NCBI RefSeq assembly: GCF_014648855.1 | Contig: NZ_BMRX01000003.1 | Span: 310,001 to 374,000, forward strand | Origin: Streptomyces parvulus | GTDB lineage: Bacteria; Actinomycetota; Actinomycetes; Streptomycetales; Streptomycetaceae | Length of the DNA stretch: 64,000 nt | Reading direction: 5' to 3' | In this document: in pieces, positions 1 through 7,829 of the stretch | How the letters are laid out: each line of letters starts with the position of its first letter | Position numbering within the stretch: the stretch's first letter is position 1 | Made by a program: the position numbers and the translations under genes | Notes under the pieces: generated by a model | What the model saw: the letters and a program-made list of their open reading frames with translations, nothing else | Told to the model about the DNA's origin: nothing | Databases searched by the model: none

Positions 1-1835
1 ATCTCGACGGCGTATCCGTTGCCCACGGGTTCTCCGGTGACGCGCACGCGCGTGTGGGGCGGGGAGAACTGTGCGGCGTTCTCGATGATCTCGGCCAGGA
101 GGTGCGTGAGGTCGGCGACGGCCGCGCCGACGACGGACGCGTCGGGAAGCTGCCGTACCTCCACGCGCGCGTAGTCCTCCACTTCGGAGACGGCCGCACG
201 GACCACGTCGGTGAGGGACACGGGCATGCGCCAGGCCCGTCCGGGCGCCGCGCCGGAGAGGATGATCAGGCTCTCGGCGTGTCGCCGCATGCGGGTGGTG
301 AGGTGGTCGAGCCGGAACAGGTCGCTCAGTTCGTTCGGGTCGTCGGAGCGGCGTTCCATGCTGTCCAGGAGGCTCAGCTGGCGGTGGACGAGTACCTGGC
401 TGCGGCGGGCGAGGTTCACGAAGACGCCGGAGATGCCGCTGGCGAGTTCGGCGCGTTCCACGGCGGCCCGCAGCGCGGCCCGGTGCACGGTGCCCAGGGC
501 TTCGGCGACTTGGCCCGCCTCGTCCTCGGCGGACGGTCGCGGTGGCGCCTCGGACCGGATGTCGATCTCCTCCCCGGCGCGCAGTCTGCGCATGGCTTCC
601 GGGAGCTTGTGGCGGGCGATCTCCAGGGCGCCGTTGCGCAGGCTCACCAGTTCGACGACCAGGCCACGGCCGATGCGGACGGAGATGAAGAGCGACGCGG
701 CGACGGCGAGCAGACCGAAGAGGACCGCGGCCCCGGCCGCGGTGAGCGCGCCGCGGGTGAACGGATCGGCCCGGTCTGCCACTTGACGTGCGGCGTCCGA
801 CTCGATCGTCCGCATGCCGTCCCGCACGCGTGCGTGGGCCCCGTCCCAAACGGCGCGGGGCGCCAGCGCCTCGACCGGGCGATCCTGCGCGGCGGGGGCG
901 AGCAGGCTGTCCTCGTTGCCCCGCAGCGTCGTGTAGGCGGTGTCGCGTGCCAAGTCCTGCCAGGCCTCGCGTTCGGAGCCGCTCAGGTCGGTGACGGCGG
1001 ACTCGGTGAGGTTCCGCCGGGTGTCGACCGCGCCGGTGAACAGCCGCAACCGTTCGCCGTCGAGGCCGCCGGCCAGGCGGGCACCGGCGAGCAGGGCGTG
1101 CTCCTGGGCGAGTGCCTCGCCCGCGCGGGCGAACTCGACCAATACGCGCGCGTCGGAGCCCAGATCCGCGTCCTGGATCCCGCTCAGCGCGCCGCCCACC
1201 CGGAAGGCGGCCGAGATCGCCGTCGTGTACCGGCGGTGGGTCTCCTGCCAGTCGCCGCGGTCGTCGATGACGGCGGAGCGCAACCGTTTCAGCTGTTCGG
1301 CGCCGGTCACGAACGCGTCGAGGCGGCGGGCCACTCCGGCGGGCAGTGGCTCGCCGTCGGCCACGGTGTGGCGGTCGCCGAGCCGCAGCTTCCGCACCGC
1401 GCGGTCGGACCGCTCGATGAGGTCGCGGTACTCCGCGTCGGTCACCGCGGACGGGTCGGTGGCCCGGCGCACGGCCGCGAGCCGCTCTGCCTGGAGGGCC
1501 GCGACGGCGTCGCCGACGGGGGCCCGGACCATCGCGTCCACGCGCTGCACCTGCCGCAGCCGGGAGATGTCCTGGGCGGTGGTGACGGTGGCGTACGCCC
1601 ACAGGGCGAGCAGGGAGACGACCGGCACCATCAGCAGGCAGACGATCTTGGCGCGCACGGTGCGGGGCTGGAGGCGGCCGCGCCACGCACGCGTGGGCGC
1701 CGTTCCGGACGACTCGCCCCCGGGTCGTACGGGGCTCTCGTCGGCGGGTGGTCCGGCGTGCGCGCGACGTCCGCGCGCGGGTCGCCGGGCCGGCGTGTCG
1801 GCGCCGGTTCCGGGGGACGTACGGGATGTACGCAT
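1..1835 (-). CDS. nitrate/nitrite-sensing-type sensor histidine kinase (3' part outside window)
   Basis: Reading on the minus strand from an ATG at 1835, about 611 codons are visible and the gene runs off the left edge. A short arginine-rich cytoplasmic tail is followed by a membrane segment (about residues 55-80), a long helical extracellular region of the NIT sensing type, a second membrane segment near residue 360, a HAMP-like linker, a dimerisation helix containing an H-box-like LVHRQLSLLD, and the start of the ATPase domain with the N-box core ENAAQFSPP where the window ends. This layout matches the Streptomyces conservon kinase (CvnA-type) family. The usual conservon partners (roadblock protein, DUF742 protein, small GTPase) would lie downstream, outside the window, so that assignment is inference. 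The MHYT gene lies 63 bp upstream on the same strand and may be co-transcribed. Confidence 0.9.
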   Translation of the reverse strand, partial: MRTSRTSPGTGADTPARRPARGRRAHAGPPADESPVRPGGESSGTAPTRAWRGRLQPRTVRAKIVCLLMVPVVSLLALWAYATVTTAQDISRLRQVQRVDAMVRAPVGDAVAALQAERLAAVRRATDPSAVTDAEYRDLIERSDRAVRKLRLGDRHTVADGEPLPAGVARRLDAFVTGAEQLKRLRSAVIDDRGDWQETHRRYTTAISAAFRVGGALSGIQDADLGSDARVLVEFARAGEALAQEHALLAGARLAGGLDGERLRLFTGAVDTRRNLTESAVTDLSGSEREAWQDLARDTAYTTLRGNEDSLLAPAAQDRPVEALAPRAVWDGAHARVRDGMRTIESDAARQVADRADPFTRGALTAAGAAVLFGLLAVAASLFISVRIGRGLVVELVSLRNGALEIARHKLPEAMRRLRAGEEIDIRSEAPPRPSAEDEAGQVAEALGTVHRAALRAAVERAELASGISGVFVNLARRSQVLVHRQLSLLDSMERRSDDPNELSDLFRLDHLTTRMRRHAESLIILSGAAPGRAWRMPVSLTDVVRAAVSEVEDYARVEVRQLPDASVVGAAVADLTHLLAEIIENAAQFSPPHTRVRVTGEPVGNGYAVE

Positions 1836-1898
1836 GGCCTCCTCGCTCGGGTCGGGGGTCGGGGCGTGATCGCCGGGCGGGTGGGTGCCGGGCGGCGG

Positions 1899-2672
1899 TC
1901 ACCCTGCGGTGCCGCCGAGGGGCCGGCGGGCGGCGGCCGACGCGTCGCGCTCCCCCGCGGTCGGTGACAGCGCGACGAAGGCCGAGGTCAGGAAGAGGTA
2001 GGACCCGAGACCGACGGCGAGGGGGAAGATGAACTGCATCGCGGTGGCCCCGGGCAGCGCGTCGGCCGAGGGGGTGACGCGCACGCTCACCGCGAACATG
2101 CCGGTGTAGTGCATGCTGCTCACCGCCGCCCCCATGATCAGCGAGGCGAGGGTGACCGCGAGCGGTGACCTGGTGTTGAGGGCGGCCCACAGGGCGGCGG
2201 TGGCCGCGGCGACGGCGATGAGGACCGAGAGTCCCACGCGCGGCGGGTCGTAGCTCACGTCCCCGTGCAGACGCACCGCCGCCATGCCCAGGTAGTGCAT
2301 GCTCGCGACGCCGATCCCCGTGGTGAGCCCGCCGAGCAGCAGCGCGCGTGCGCGGCCGCGACCGTAGCCGACGGCGAAGACGCCGGCGCAGACGACGACC
2401 ATGGCGACGAGGAGGCTGGCGAGGGTGAGTGGAACGTCGTAGCGGATGTCGGTGCCGCCGACCCGGAAGCCGAGCATGGCGACGAAGTGCATCGTCCAGA
2501 TGCCGGTGCCGATGGCCGAGGCCGCCGTCAGCAGCCAGTTGCGGCGAGAGCGCCCCGTGGCGGCCAAGGCGCGTACGGTGCAGCGCAGTCCGAGGGCCGC
2601 TCCGGTGCAGGCCATCGCGTACGACAGCACCGGGGTCAGCCAGCCGAGGGCGGCGTGGTCCAGGTGTCCCAT
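1899..2672 (-). CDS. MHYT-domain integral membrane sensor protein
   Basis: A 257-aa protein made almost entirely of membrane helices. It carries three copies of the signature that defines the MHYT domain: MHFVAM near residue 61, MHYLGM near 125 and MHYTGM near 187. MHYT domains are seven-helix sensors proposed to bind copper through the Met/His residues and to sense a diatomic gas or redox state. Most are fused to output domains such as GGDEF; here there is none, only a short polar tail. The stop codon lies 63 bp upstream of the sensor kinase start on the same strand, so the protein may pass its signal to that kinase. This partnership is inferred from position only. Confidence 0.9.
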   Translation of the reverse strand: MGHLDHAALGWLTPVLSYAMACTGAALGLRCTVRALAATGRSRRNWLLTAASAIGTGIWTMHFVAMLGFRVGGTDIRYDVPLTLASLLVAMVVVCAGVFAVGYGRGRARALLLGGLTTGIGVASMHYLGMAAVRLHGDVSYDPPRVGLSVLIAVAAATAALWAALNTRSPLAVTLASLIMGAAVSSMHYTGMFAVSVRVTPSADALPGATAMQFIFPLAVGLGSYLFLTSAFVALSPTAGERDASAAARRPLGGTAG

Positions 2673-2824
2673 GACCCCGGGACGCTAGTACCGGGAAGGG
2701 AGCACAACGGGGGCGCGTTTCGAAAGGTGTTGTTATCTGACGCAGACCGGCGAGGGAACGATCGCGCCATGCTCGAACGTGTGCACCGCGCCGTCCACCG
2801 CGCGGGTGGGGGATCATGCGGACC

Positions 2825-3424
2825 ATGAGCGACGACCACACGCACGTCCAGGAGTTCTTCGGCGCACGCGCGGCCGGCTGGGACAGCCGCTTCCCCGACG
2901 ACGGTCCCGCGTATGCGGCGGCGGTCGCCGAGATGGGACTGCGGGAGGGAGACCGGGTGCTCGACGCGGGCTGCGGCACCGGGCGCGCCCTGCCGCCGCT
3001 GCGGGAGGCCGTGGGGCCGTCGGGGCTGGTCCTCGGGGCCGATCTGACTCCGGCGATGCTCGAGGCCGCCGTGCGGGCCGGAAGGGATCGTGACGGTCGG
3101 CTGGTGCTGACCGATGTCGCCGCGCTGCCGTTGCGGCCGCGATCGCTGGACGCCGTGTTCGCGGCGGGCCTGATCGCTCACCTCCCCGATCCCGCCGGCG
3201 ATCTGCGGGAACTGGCGCGCGTGGTGCGCCCCGAGGGCGTGCTGGCGCTGTTCCATCCGATCGGCCGGGCCGCTCTGGCGGCCCGGCAGGGGCGCCGGCT
3301 CACACCCGACGACCTGCGTGCGCGGGACAATCTGCGGCCGCTGCTGGCCGGTTCGGGGTGGCGGATGACGTCGTACGCCGACGAGGACGACCGCTTCCTG
3401 GCCCTGGCCGTTCGCGCGAGCTGA
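2825..3424 (+). CDS. class I SAM-dependent methyltransferase
   Basis: A 199-aa single-domain enzyme of the Methyltransf_11 type. Motif I is LDAGCGTG (residues 46-53), followed by an acidic end to beta-2 (GADLT) and a post-II motif in FAAGLIAHLPDP. Length is typical for a free-standing small-molecule methyltransferase with the Rossmann fold only. There are two in-frame ATGs, 2816 and 2825; a GGGGG stretch at 2808-2812 is too close to the first and rather far from the second, so the start is uncertain by three residues. The gene is divergent from the MHYT gene, with about 150 bp between them. The substrate cannot be told from sequence. Confidence 0.85.
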   Translation: MSDDHTHVQEFFGARAAGWDSRFPDDGPAYAAAVAEMGLREGDRVLDAGCGTGRALPPLREAVGPSGLVLGADLTPAMLEAAVRAGRDRDGRLVLTDVAALPLRPRSLDAVFAAGLIAHLPDPAGDLRELARVVRPEGVLALFHPIGRAALAARQGRRLTPDDLRARDNLRPLLAGSGWRMTSYADEDDRFLALAVRAS

Positions 3425-3503
3425 CGGCCGCCGGCTGGACCGGGCCGAGGCGGGCGGCCTCCCCTGGCCGGACCCGGTCCGGCGCGCCGGGAGGGGGATC
3501 GGC

Positions 3504-4400
3504 TCAGTCGGCGGTTGACGTGTCGATGTGGCGGACCGGGCAGCCCCGCACACCGGGGACCGGGTGTGTGCCCAGGTCGGTCAGCCGGTAACCGTTCGGA
3601 TAGCCCTTGATCTCCCGGTTCTGCCGGGCGTGGTGCGGCACGCGCCTCGGCGGCATCAGCCGGACGGCGCGCCCGCGCAGCCGCACCGCGCGGCGCACGA
3701 TCGCGCGCGTGCCGGGGGCCGGCGGGGTGTAGCGGAAGGCGCGCAGCAGGGGCTCGTCGAGCAGGGTGAGCGTCGCGGCGCGCAGGAAGGGGGCGAGGGG
3801 GCGCGGATACCAGGACGCCATCAGGTCGAGGGTGGCGTCGGAGACCCGGCGGGCGCCCTCGTCCCACGCGAAGTGGGCCGCCTCGTAGGTGTCCAGGTAC
3901 TCCTCGAACTCCTCGTAGGAACCGGGGATGTCCGGGATGCCCATGTGCCGCCCCAGTGTGCGGTAATGGACGGCGGAGGCGACGATCTCGTGCCGTGACA
4001 TCCGGCGCCACGCGTAGGCGTCGATCCAGCGCTTGGGAGTCACGACGAACGTGCACAGCACGTAGCGCATGTCGTCGTCGCCGATGTCGTAGGCGCGGTG
4101 CATCCGGTTGATGGTCCGGATGGCCGTGCGGCCCTGCGCGCTCCCGAAACCGTGCTCGACGATCGCGTCCAGGAGCAGTGCCGTGTCGTCGTAGCGCTTC
4201 TGCGGCCGGCCGGTGAACTCCGAGGTCTCGGCCAGCAGTCGTCCGATGCTCGGCACGGCGTAGGTGCGGTAGAGGGCCAGCTCCAGCGCGCGGCTGAAGT
4301 CCCAGGGGAACTCGTAGGCCGAGGACAGGCGATAGATCTCGGACGCGTCCTCGTACGGGTCCATGCGCCGGATCTCCGCCAGTCGCTGGAAGCGTTTCAC
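3504..4400 (-). CDS. oxygenase MpaB family protein (DUF2236)
   Basis: A 298-aa protein with the layout of the DUF2236/MpaB family: an N-terminal helical part (FPWDFSRALELALYRTYAVP), a conserved R-x-x-T-h-x-x-h-H segment (RTAIRTINRMHRAY), a following F-h-h-T-P stretch (TFVVTPKRWIDAY), and the later MSRHEIVASAVHYRTLGRHMG. The fungal namesake MpaB is a membrane-linked oxygenase acting in mycophenolic acid biosynthesis; latex-clearing oxygenases of actinobacteria share the fold and bind haem. The GTG at 4400 is preferred because AGGGGA lies 9 bases upstream; a TTG 33 bases further out is the alternative. The substrate is unknown, and no neighbour suggests a pathway. Confidence 0.8.
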   Translation of the reverse strand: MKRFQRLAEIRRMDPYEDASEIYRLSSAYEFPWDFSRALELALYRTYAVPSIGRLLAETSEFTGRPQKRYDDTALLLDAIVEHGFGSAQGRTAIRTINRMHRAYDIGDDDMRYVLCTFVVTPKRWIDAYAWRRMSRHEIVASAVHYRTLGRHMGIPDIPGSYEEFEEYLDTYEAAHFAWDEGARRVSDATLDLMASWYPRPLAPFLRAATLTLLDEPLLRAFRYTPPAPGTRAIVRRAVRLRGRAVRLMPPRRVPHHARQNREIKGYPNGYRLTDLGTHPVPGVRGCPVRHIDTSTAD

Positions 4401-4433
4401 GGTGGCCGTCCCCTTCTGCCGTCGACGCTCCAA

Positions 4434-4781
4434 CTCTACGCTGAGCAGCGGGAGATGAACGTTCCGTCACGATGACGGGCCGGGAAGGGTGGTCCGCTTG
4501 CTCAGCAGGATCCGCGAGGCCCCGGGCAGATCACGCGCCGTCCGGCGGACGGAGGGCGGAGCGGGCGGAGAACGGCGGTCGCACCGTCTCTGCGAGGCCG
4601 CCGCCGCGTACGGCTCGGCGCGCGCCGACGACGACCGGGACCGGAGTGCGCGGCCAGTCGCCGCGGGAGGTCGCCCGGGCGCTTCTGGGGCTGCCCTCGG
4701 CCTGACCTCCGAGCACGGTGGCGCGTGGTCGATTCGCCCCCGTCCAGCCGGAAAACTGCAGCTCGGATGCGTCGGGCAGTC
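4434..4781. other. intergenic region, no convincing gene
   Basis: About 350 bases between the divergent MpaB-like gene and the hypothetical gene at 4846. Reading frames on both strands remain open for 70-118 codons here, but their third positions lack the G/C bias of neighbouring genes, they have no good ribosome site, and their translations are low-complexity Arg/Pro/Ala. The last 100 bases before 4705 (plus strand) show a more gene-like codon pattern and could be a decayed remnant; this is not strong enough to call. Confidence 0.5.
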
Positions 4782-4811
4782 GTGACAAGGCCTTCCCGGG
4801 CGCACTAGGGT
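4782..4811 (+). promoter_or_regulatory. predicted sigma-70-type promoter of the gene at 4846
   Basis: GTGACA at 4782-4787 and TAGGGT at 4806-4811 are separated by 18 bases. TAGnnT is a common -10 form in Streptomyces housekeeping promoters. Transcription would begin near 4818, giving a leader of about 28 bases that includes GGGGAGG. Confidence 0.5.
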
Positions 4812-4845
4812 GCGCGCCATTGGACGAACGGATGGGGAGGCTGGG

Positions 4846-5796
4846 ATGGCCGGGACGGATGAGGACGCCGTCGCCGCCGCGGACGACGCGCTCTATGTGC
4901 TCACGGCGGTGCTGCTGACGCCGGCGAAGTTTCCGAGTGTGCTGGGCGACGACTACCCGGAGGCGTGCGCCGCGCTCGGTCTCCCGCCACTGGCCGACGG
5001 CTACGGACTGGTCCTCGGCCAGGACGGTGACGGCGCCCGGTGGACCGTCGTCGTCGACGACGTGTCGCTGGTCGCCGTGGCCGTGGCGTCGTGGGACTGC
5101 GGCATGGAGTACGACCTGTCGCCGGACGAGCGGACGGTCGTCGCGGCGCTGCCGGGGTGGCCTCTGGCGGTCGCCGTCGCGGCTCCGGGCGTGCCGGCAC
5201 CGCACGACCCGGGACCCGAGTCCGCCGACCAGCCCGCGCTGTGCCCGCCGGACACCACCGTGTGGGGGCCCGCCCAACGGCGTCTGGGGGCCGACGAGAT
5301 CGCCATGCAGTGGGCGCAGTGGCGGGAGCAGATCGACGACGCGGAGTTCCCGGCCGCGAGTGGCGGCCCGGACGGCGGTGAGGGAGCGGACGGCGACATG
5401 CCGCCCGGCGGCCTCTCCCAGGGCGGTGCCGGCACCGCCTCCACCAGTCCGGACGCCGGCGCGAGCGCCGCCGAGGGGGCGGGCGACGCGGGCGCCCCGG
5501 CCCGTGCGGACGACGCGCCGGTCTCGGGGCACGGCGGTGTCCGGAGGGTGCTGGCGGAGGCCCGCTCCTACGTCGACACACCGCCGCCGCTCGGCCGGGT
5601 CCGGTCGTCCTTCGCGCCCGGCGACGCGCGGACGCTGCGCGCGGACGGTCCCGGCTGGTCGCTGGTCGCCAGAACCGACGACATCGCCTTCATCCTGCTG
5701 GACGAGGAACCCGGCGAGGTTCTGCCGGTGGGCCGGGGGCCGGCCCTGCCCGGTCTCCTGGAGGCACTGGACAAGATGGCCGTACGCCCGAGCTGA
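4846..5796 (+). CDS. conserved hypothetical protein with disordered central linker
   Basis: A 316-aa protein of unrecognised family. The start at 4846 has GGGGAGG 6-7 bases upstream. Residues 1-150 look folded, with a helical N-terminus and mixed hydrophobic/acidic strands. Residues about 165-240 are a Gly/Ala/Asp-rich linker with almost no hydrophobics, clearly disordered. The last 75 residues look like a second small domain (SLVARTDDIAFILLDEEPGE). There is no signal peptide, membrane segment or catalytic motif. The acidic composition suggests a soluble cytoplasmic protein. Function unknown. Confidence 0.7.
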   Translation: MAGTDEDAVAAADDALYVLTAVLLTPAKFPSVLGDDYPEACAALGLPPLADGYGLVLGQDGDGARWTVVVDDVSLVAVAVASWDCGMEYDLSPDERTVVAALPGWPLAVAVAAPGVPAPHDPGPESADQPALCPPDTTVWGPAQRRLGADEIAMQWAQWREQIDDAEFPAASGGPDGGEGADGDMPPGGLSQGGAGTASTSPDAGASAAEGAGDAGAPARADDAPVSGHGGVRRVLAEARSYVDTPPPLGRVRSSFAPGDARTLRADGPGWSLVARTDDIAFILLDEEPGEVLPVGRGPALPGLLEALDKMAVRPS

Positions 5797-5940
5797 CCAG
5801 GGTCACTCCGTCCCGACTGTCTTCAACCTCCACGATCGGCCTCCTTTCCATGTGGCTCCAGCCCATGGAGGGGGTCGTGCCGGGCCCGCACGATGGGGCA
5901 GCCCTCGGCTTCACTCCCCCCGCCGTGCCTGGAGGCCCCG

Positions 5941-7314
5941 ATGCGTCAGCCCCTTGGTGTCCCGTTCCTCGCCGCCGCCCTGACGGCCGTCACACTCACC
6001 GGAACCGCCCCTTCCGCCACGGCGGTGGCGGAGTCGGGAGGGCACTGCGCCCGGCTGGAGCGGGTGCGGGTGCCCGGTGCGGCGCTGCAGCGCGAGGCCT
6101 GCCTGGACGACCTGACCACCACCGGACTGGCGGGCACCGACTACACCGACCCGGCCGACCAGGCCGGACTGACGGCCGCCGGCACCAGGACACCGTCCGG
6201 CGTGCCCGGCATCCAGATCGACGGGTACTTCCCGGACTCCTCCGGCTTCAACACGACGCACGGCTGGCGGCACGACGCGCAGTTCGTGATCCGGCTGCCG
6301 GACCGCTGGAACGGCGGCCTCGTCGTGACGGGGGCGCCCGGGAACCGCAAGCAGTACGCCACGGACAAGGCGATCTCCGACCGGGTCCTGGCGCAGGGGT
6401 ACGCGTACGCCGCCACCGACAAGGGCAACAGCGGCACCGACTTCTACCGGGACGGCGTCCGTCCCGGCGACGCCGTCGCCGAGTGGAACGCGCGCACCAC
6501 CCAGCTGACGCGGGCGGTTCGGCGGGTGGCCGCCCAGCGCTACGGCCACGCTCCGCGACGCACGTACGTCACCGGCATCTCCAACGGCGGCTACCTCACC
6601 CGCTGGCAGCTGGAGAACCATCCGGAGCTCTACGACGGCGGCGTGGACTGGGAGGGAGCCCTGTGGACGGCGGACGGACCCAACCTGCTGACCTCGCTGC
6701 CGGCCACCGTCGCCCGGTCGCTGGGCGCGGCCGGGGACGAGGACCTCTACGCGGCCGGGTTCGCCCGTGGGTCCGAGTTCTTGTGGCCCTACCACGAGAA
6801 GGCCTACTGGGGCGTGACGCAGAAGATCTACCGGGCCGAGTTCGATCCGGGGTACGACCCGCGCTGCCCGGGGCCCACGGCGGGCTCCTCCCCGGAGGAG
6901 ATCCTGGCGCCGTGCGCCTCGGACGCGGCCTACGACTACGCGGCGCGTCCTGCCTCCGTCCGTCGCGCGGTGGCCCGGGTGGCCCTGACGGGACGCATCG
7001 GGAAGCCGCTGATCACGCTGCACGGCGATCTGGACGCGCTGCTGCCCAAGGCCGCCGACTCCGACGTCTACGCGCGCATGATCGACGAACGCGGACGGGG
7101 GGCACTGCACCGCTACTACACCATCGCGGGCGGAACCCATGTGGACGGGCTCTACGACACCCATCCCGACCGGCTGCGTCCGATCCTGCCCTGCTACCGG
7201 TCGGCCTTCGACACCCTGACCGCGTGGGTGGAGCGGGGCACGCCCCCGCCCGCGGACCACACGGTCGGCAAGCCCGCGGACGGTGACGTGGTCGACTCCT
7301 GCCCATTGCGCTAG
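5941..7314 (+). CDS. secreted alpha/beta hydrolase, tannase/feruloyl esterase or 3HB-oligomer hydrolase-like
   Basis: A 457-aa exported enzyme. The first 30 residues form a Sec signal peptide with a short positive start, hydrophobic core and likely cleavage after an AxA site (ATAVA). The mature part is an alpha/beta hydrolase with nucleophile elbow G-I-S-N-G (Ser214), an Asp in HGDLDALLP and a His in GGTHVDG completing the triad. Paired cysteines (CPGPTAG, APCASD, LPCYR, DSCPLR) fit an extracellular protein. The overall plan resembles the tannase/feruloyl esterase superfamily and 3-hydroxybutyrate oligomer hydrolases; which substrate is used cannot be decided here. GGAGG lies 5 bases before the ATG at 5941. 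Confidence 0.8.
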   Translation: MRQPLGVPFLAAALTAVTLTGTAPSATAVAESGGHCARLERVRVPGAALQREACLDDLTTTGLAGTDYTDPADQAGLTAAGTRTPSGVPGIQIDGYFPDSSGFNTTHGWRHDAQFVIRLPDRWNGGLVVTGAPGNRKQYATDKAISDRVLAQGYAYAATDKGNSGTDFYRDGVRPGDAVAEWNARTTQLTRAVRRVAAQRYGHAPRRTYVTGISNGGYLTRWQLENHPELYDGGVDWEGALWTADGPNLLTSLPATVARSLGAAGDEDLYAAGFARGSEFLWPYHEKAYWGVTQKIYRAEFDPGYDPRCPGPTAGSSPEEILAPCASDAAYDYAARPASVRRAVARVALTGRIGKPLITLHGDLDALLPKAADSDVYARMIDERGRGALHRYYTIAGGTHVDGLYDTHPDRLRPILPCYRSAFDTLTAWVERGTPPPADHTVGKPADGDVVDSCPLR

Positions 7315-7339
7315 CCGGCCGCGACGCGGTGCGGACGGG

Positions 7340-7522
7340 TCAGCGCCCGATCTCCCGGCGCCTCGTCCGCCGCAGCCTGCGCCGCTGGGAGGGGTCCAGG
7401 GCGAGGTAGGCGGCAGCCGGGACTCCCAGCACTATGAGCAGGGCGGCCCACCAGGGCAGCCAGATCAGCAGGATGAGCCCGACCGCCACACCGCCTGCTG
7501 CGACCTTGGCGTTCTTCGACAT
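7340..7522 (-). CDS. small two-helix membrane protein
   Basis: A 60-aa protein with an excellent ribosome site (GAAGGAGG, 7 bases before the ATG at 7522). Residues 7-24 and 25-43 form two hydrophobic segments separated by a Pro-Trp-Trp turn, followed by a very basic tail (about ten Arg in the last 15 residues) that should stay in the cytoplasm. Proteins of this kind are common in Streptomyces and mostly uncharacterised. It lies convergent to the secreted esterase with a 25-base gap. Confidence 0.8.
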   Translation of the reverse strand: MSKNAKVAAGGVAVGLILLIWLPWWAALLIVLGVPAAAYLALDPSQRRRLRRTRRREIGR

Positions 7523-7829
7523 GGTGTCGCCTCCTTCGCGGCCACTGCCGCTCTCTGTCCTGAAAACGGGCCCGCGCTCCCGGCGGTTCCGCACCGCGAC
7601 CCTGAGACGTCCCTGAGTCCGCACCCCGACAACCCTGAGAACCCGGCGCCCCGGGGCCCGTCGACGCATCCGCCGCTCGTCGACACGTCCATCCGTCCCT
7701 GCGGAGAGAGCGCCTCTCCCCTTGAATGGTGACGCATGCCACAGCACATCCACACCCCACGACCTTGGGAGTGATGTACAGTCAGCCGCCGCATCCCGGC
7801 TAGTCAAATTTGAGGAATTCATCATCACC
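7523..7829. other. divergent intergenic region, small membrane protein / SNF2 helicase
   Basis: About 300 bases between divergent genes. A TACAGT hexamer at 7777-7782 could be a -10 element for the helicase gene, although no good -35 sits at 17-18 bases. The last 40 bases (7799-7829) are unusually AT-rich for this genome. Frames that stay open here have no coding signature. Confidence 0.45.

Noticed and set aside
54..1967. Plus-strand open frame of 637 codons
   Set aside because: Shadow of the sensor kinase, whose NIT, HAMP-like and N-box segments are clear on the other strand.
4467..4820. Possible small genes between the MpaB-like and hypothetical genes
   Set aside because: No codon bias, ribosome site or recognisable motif on either strand.
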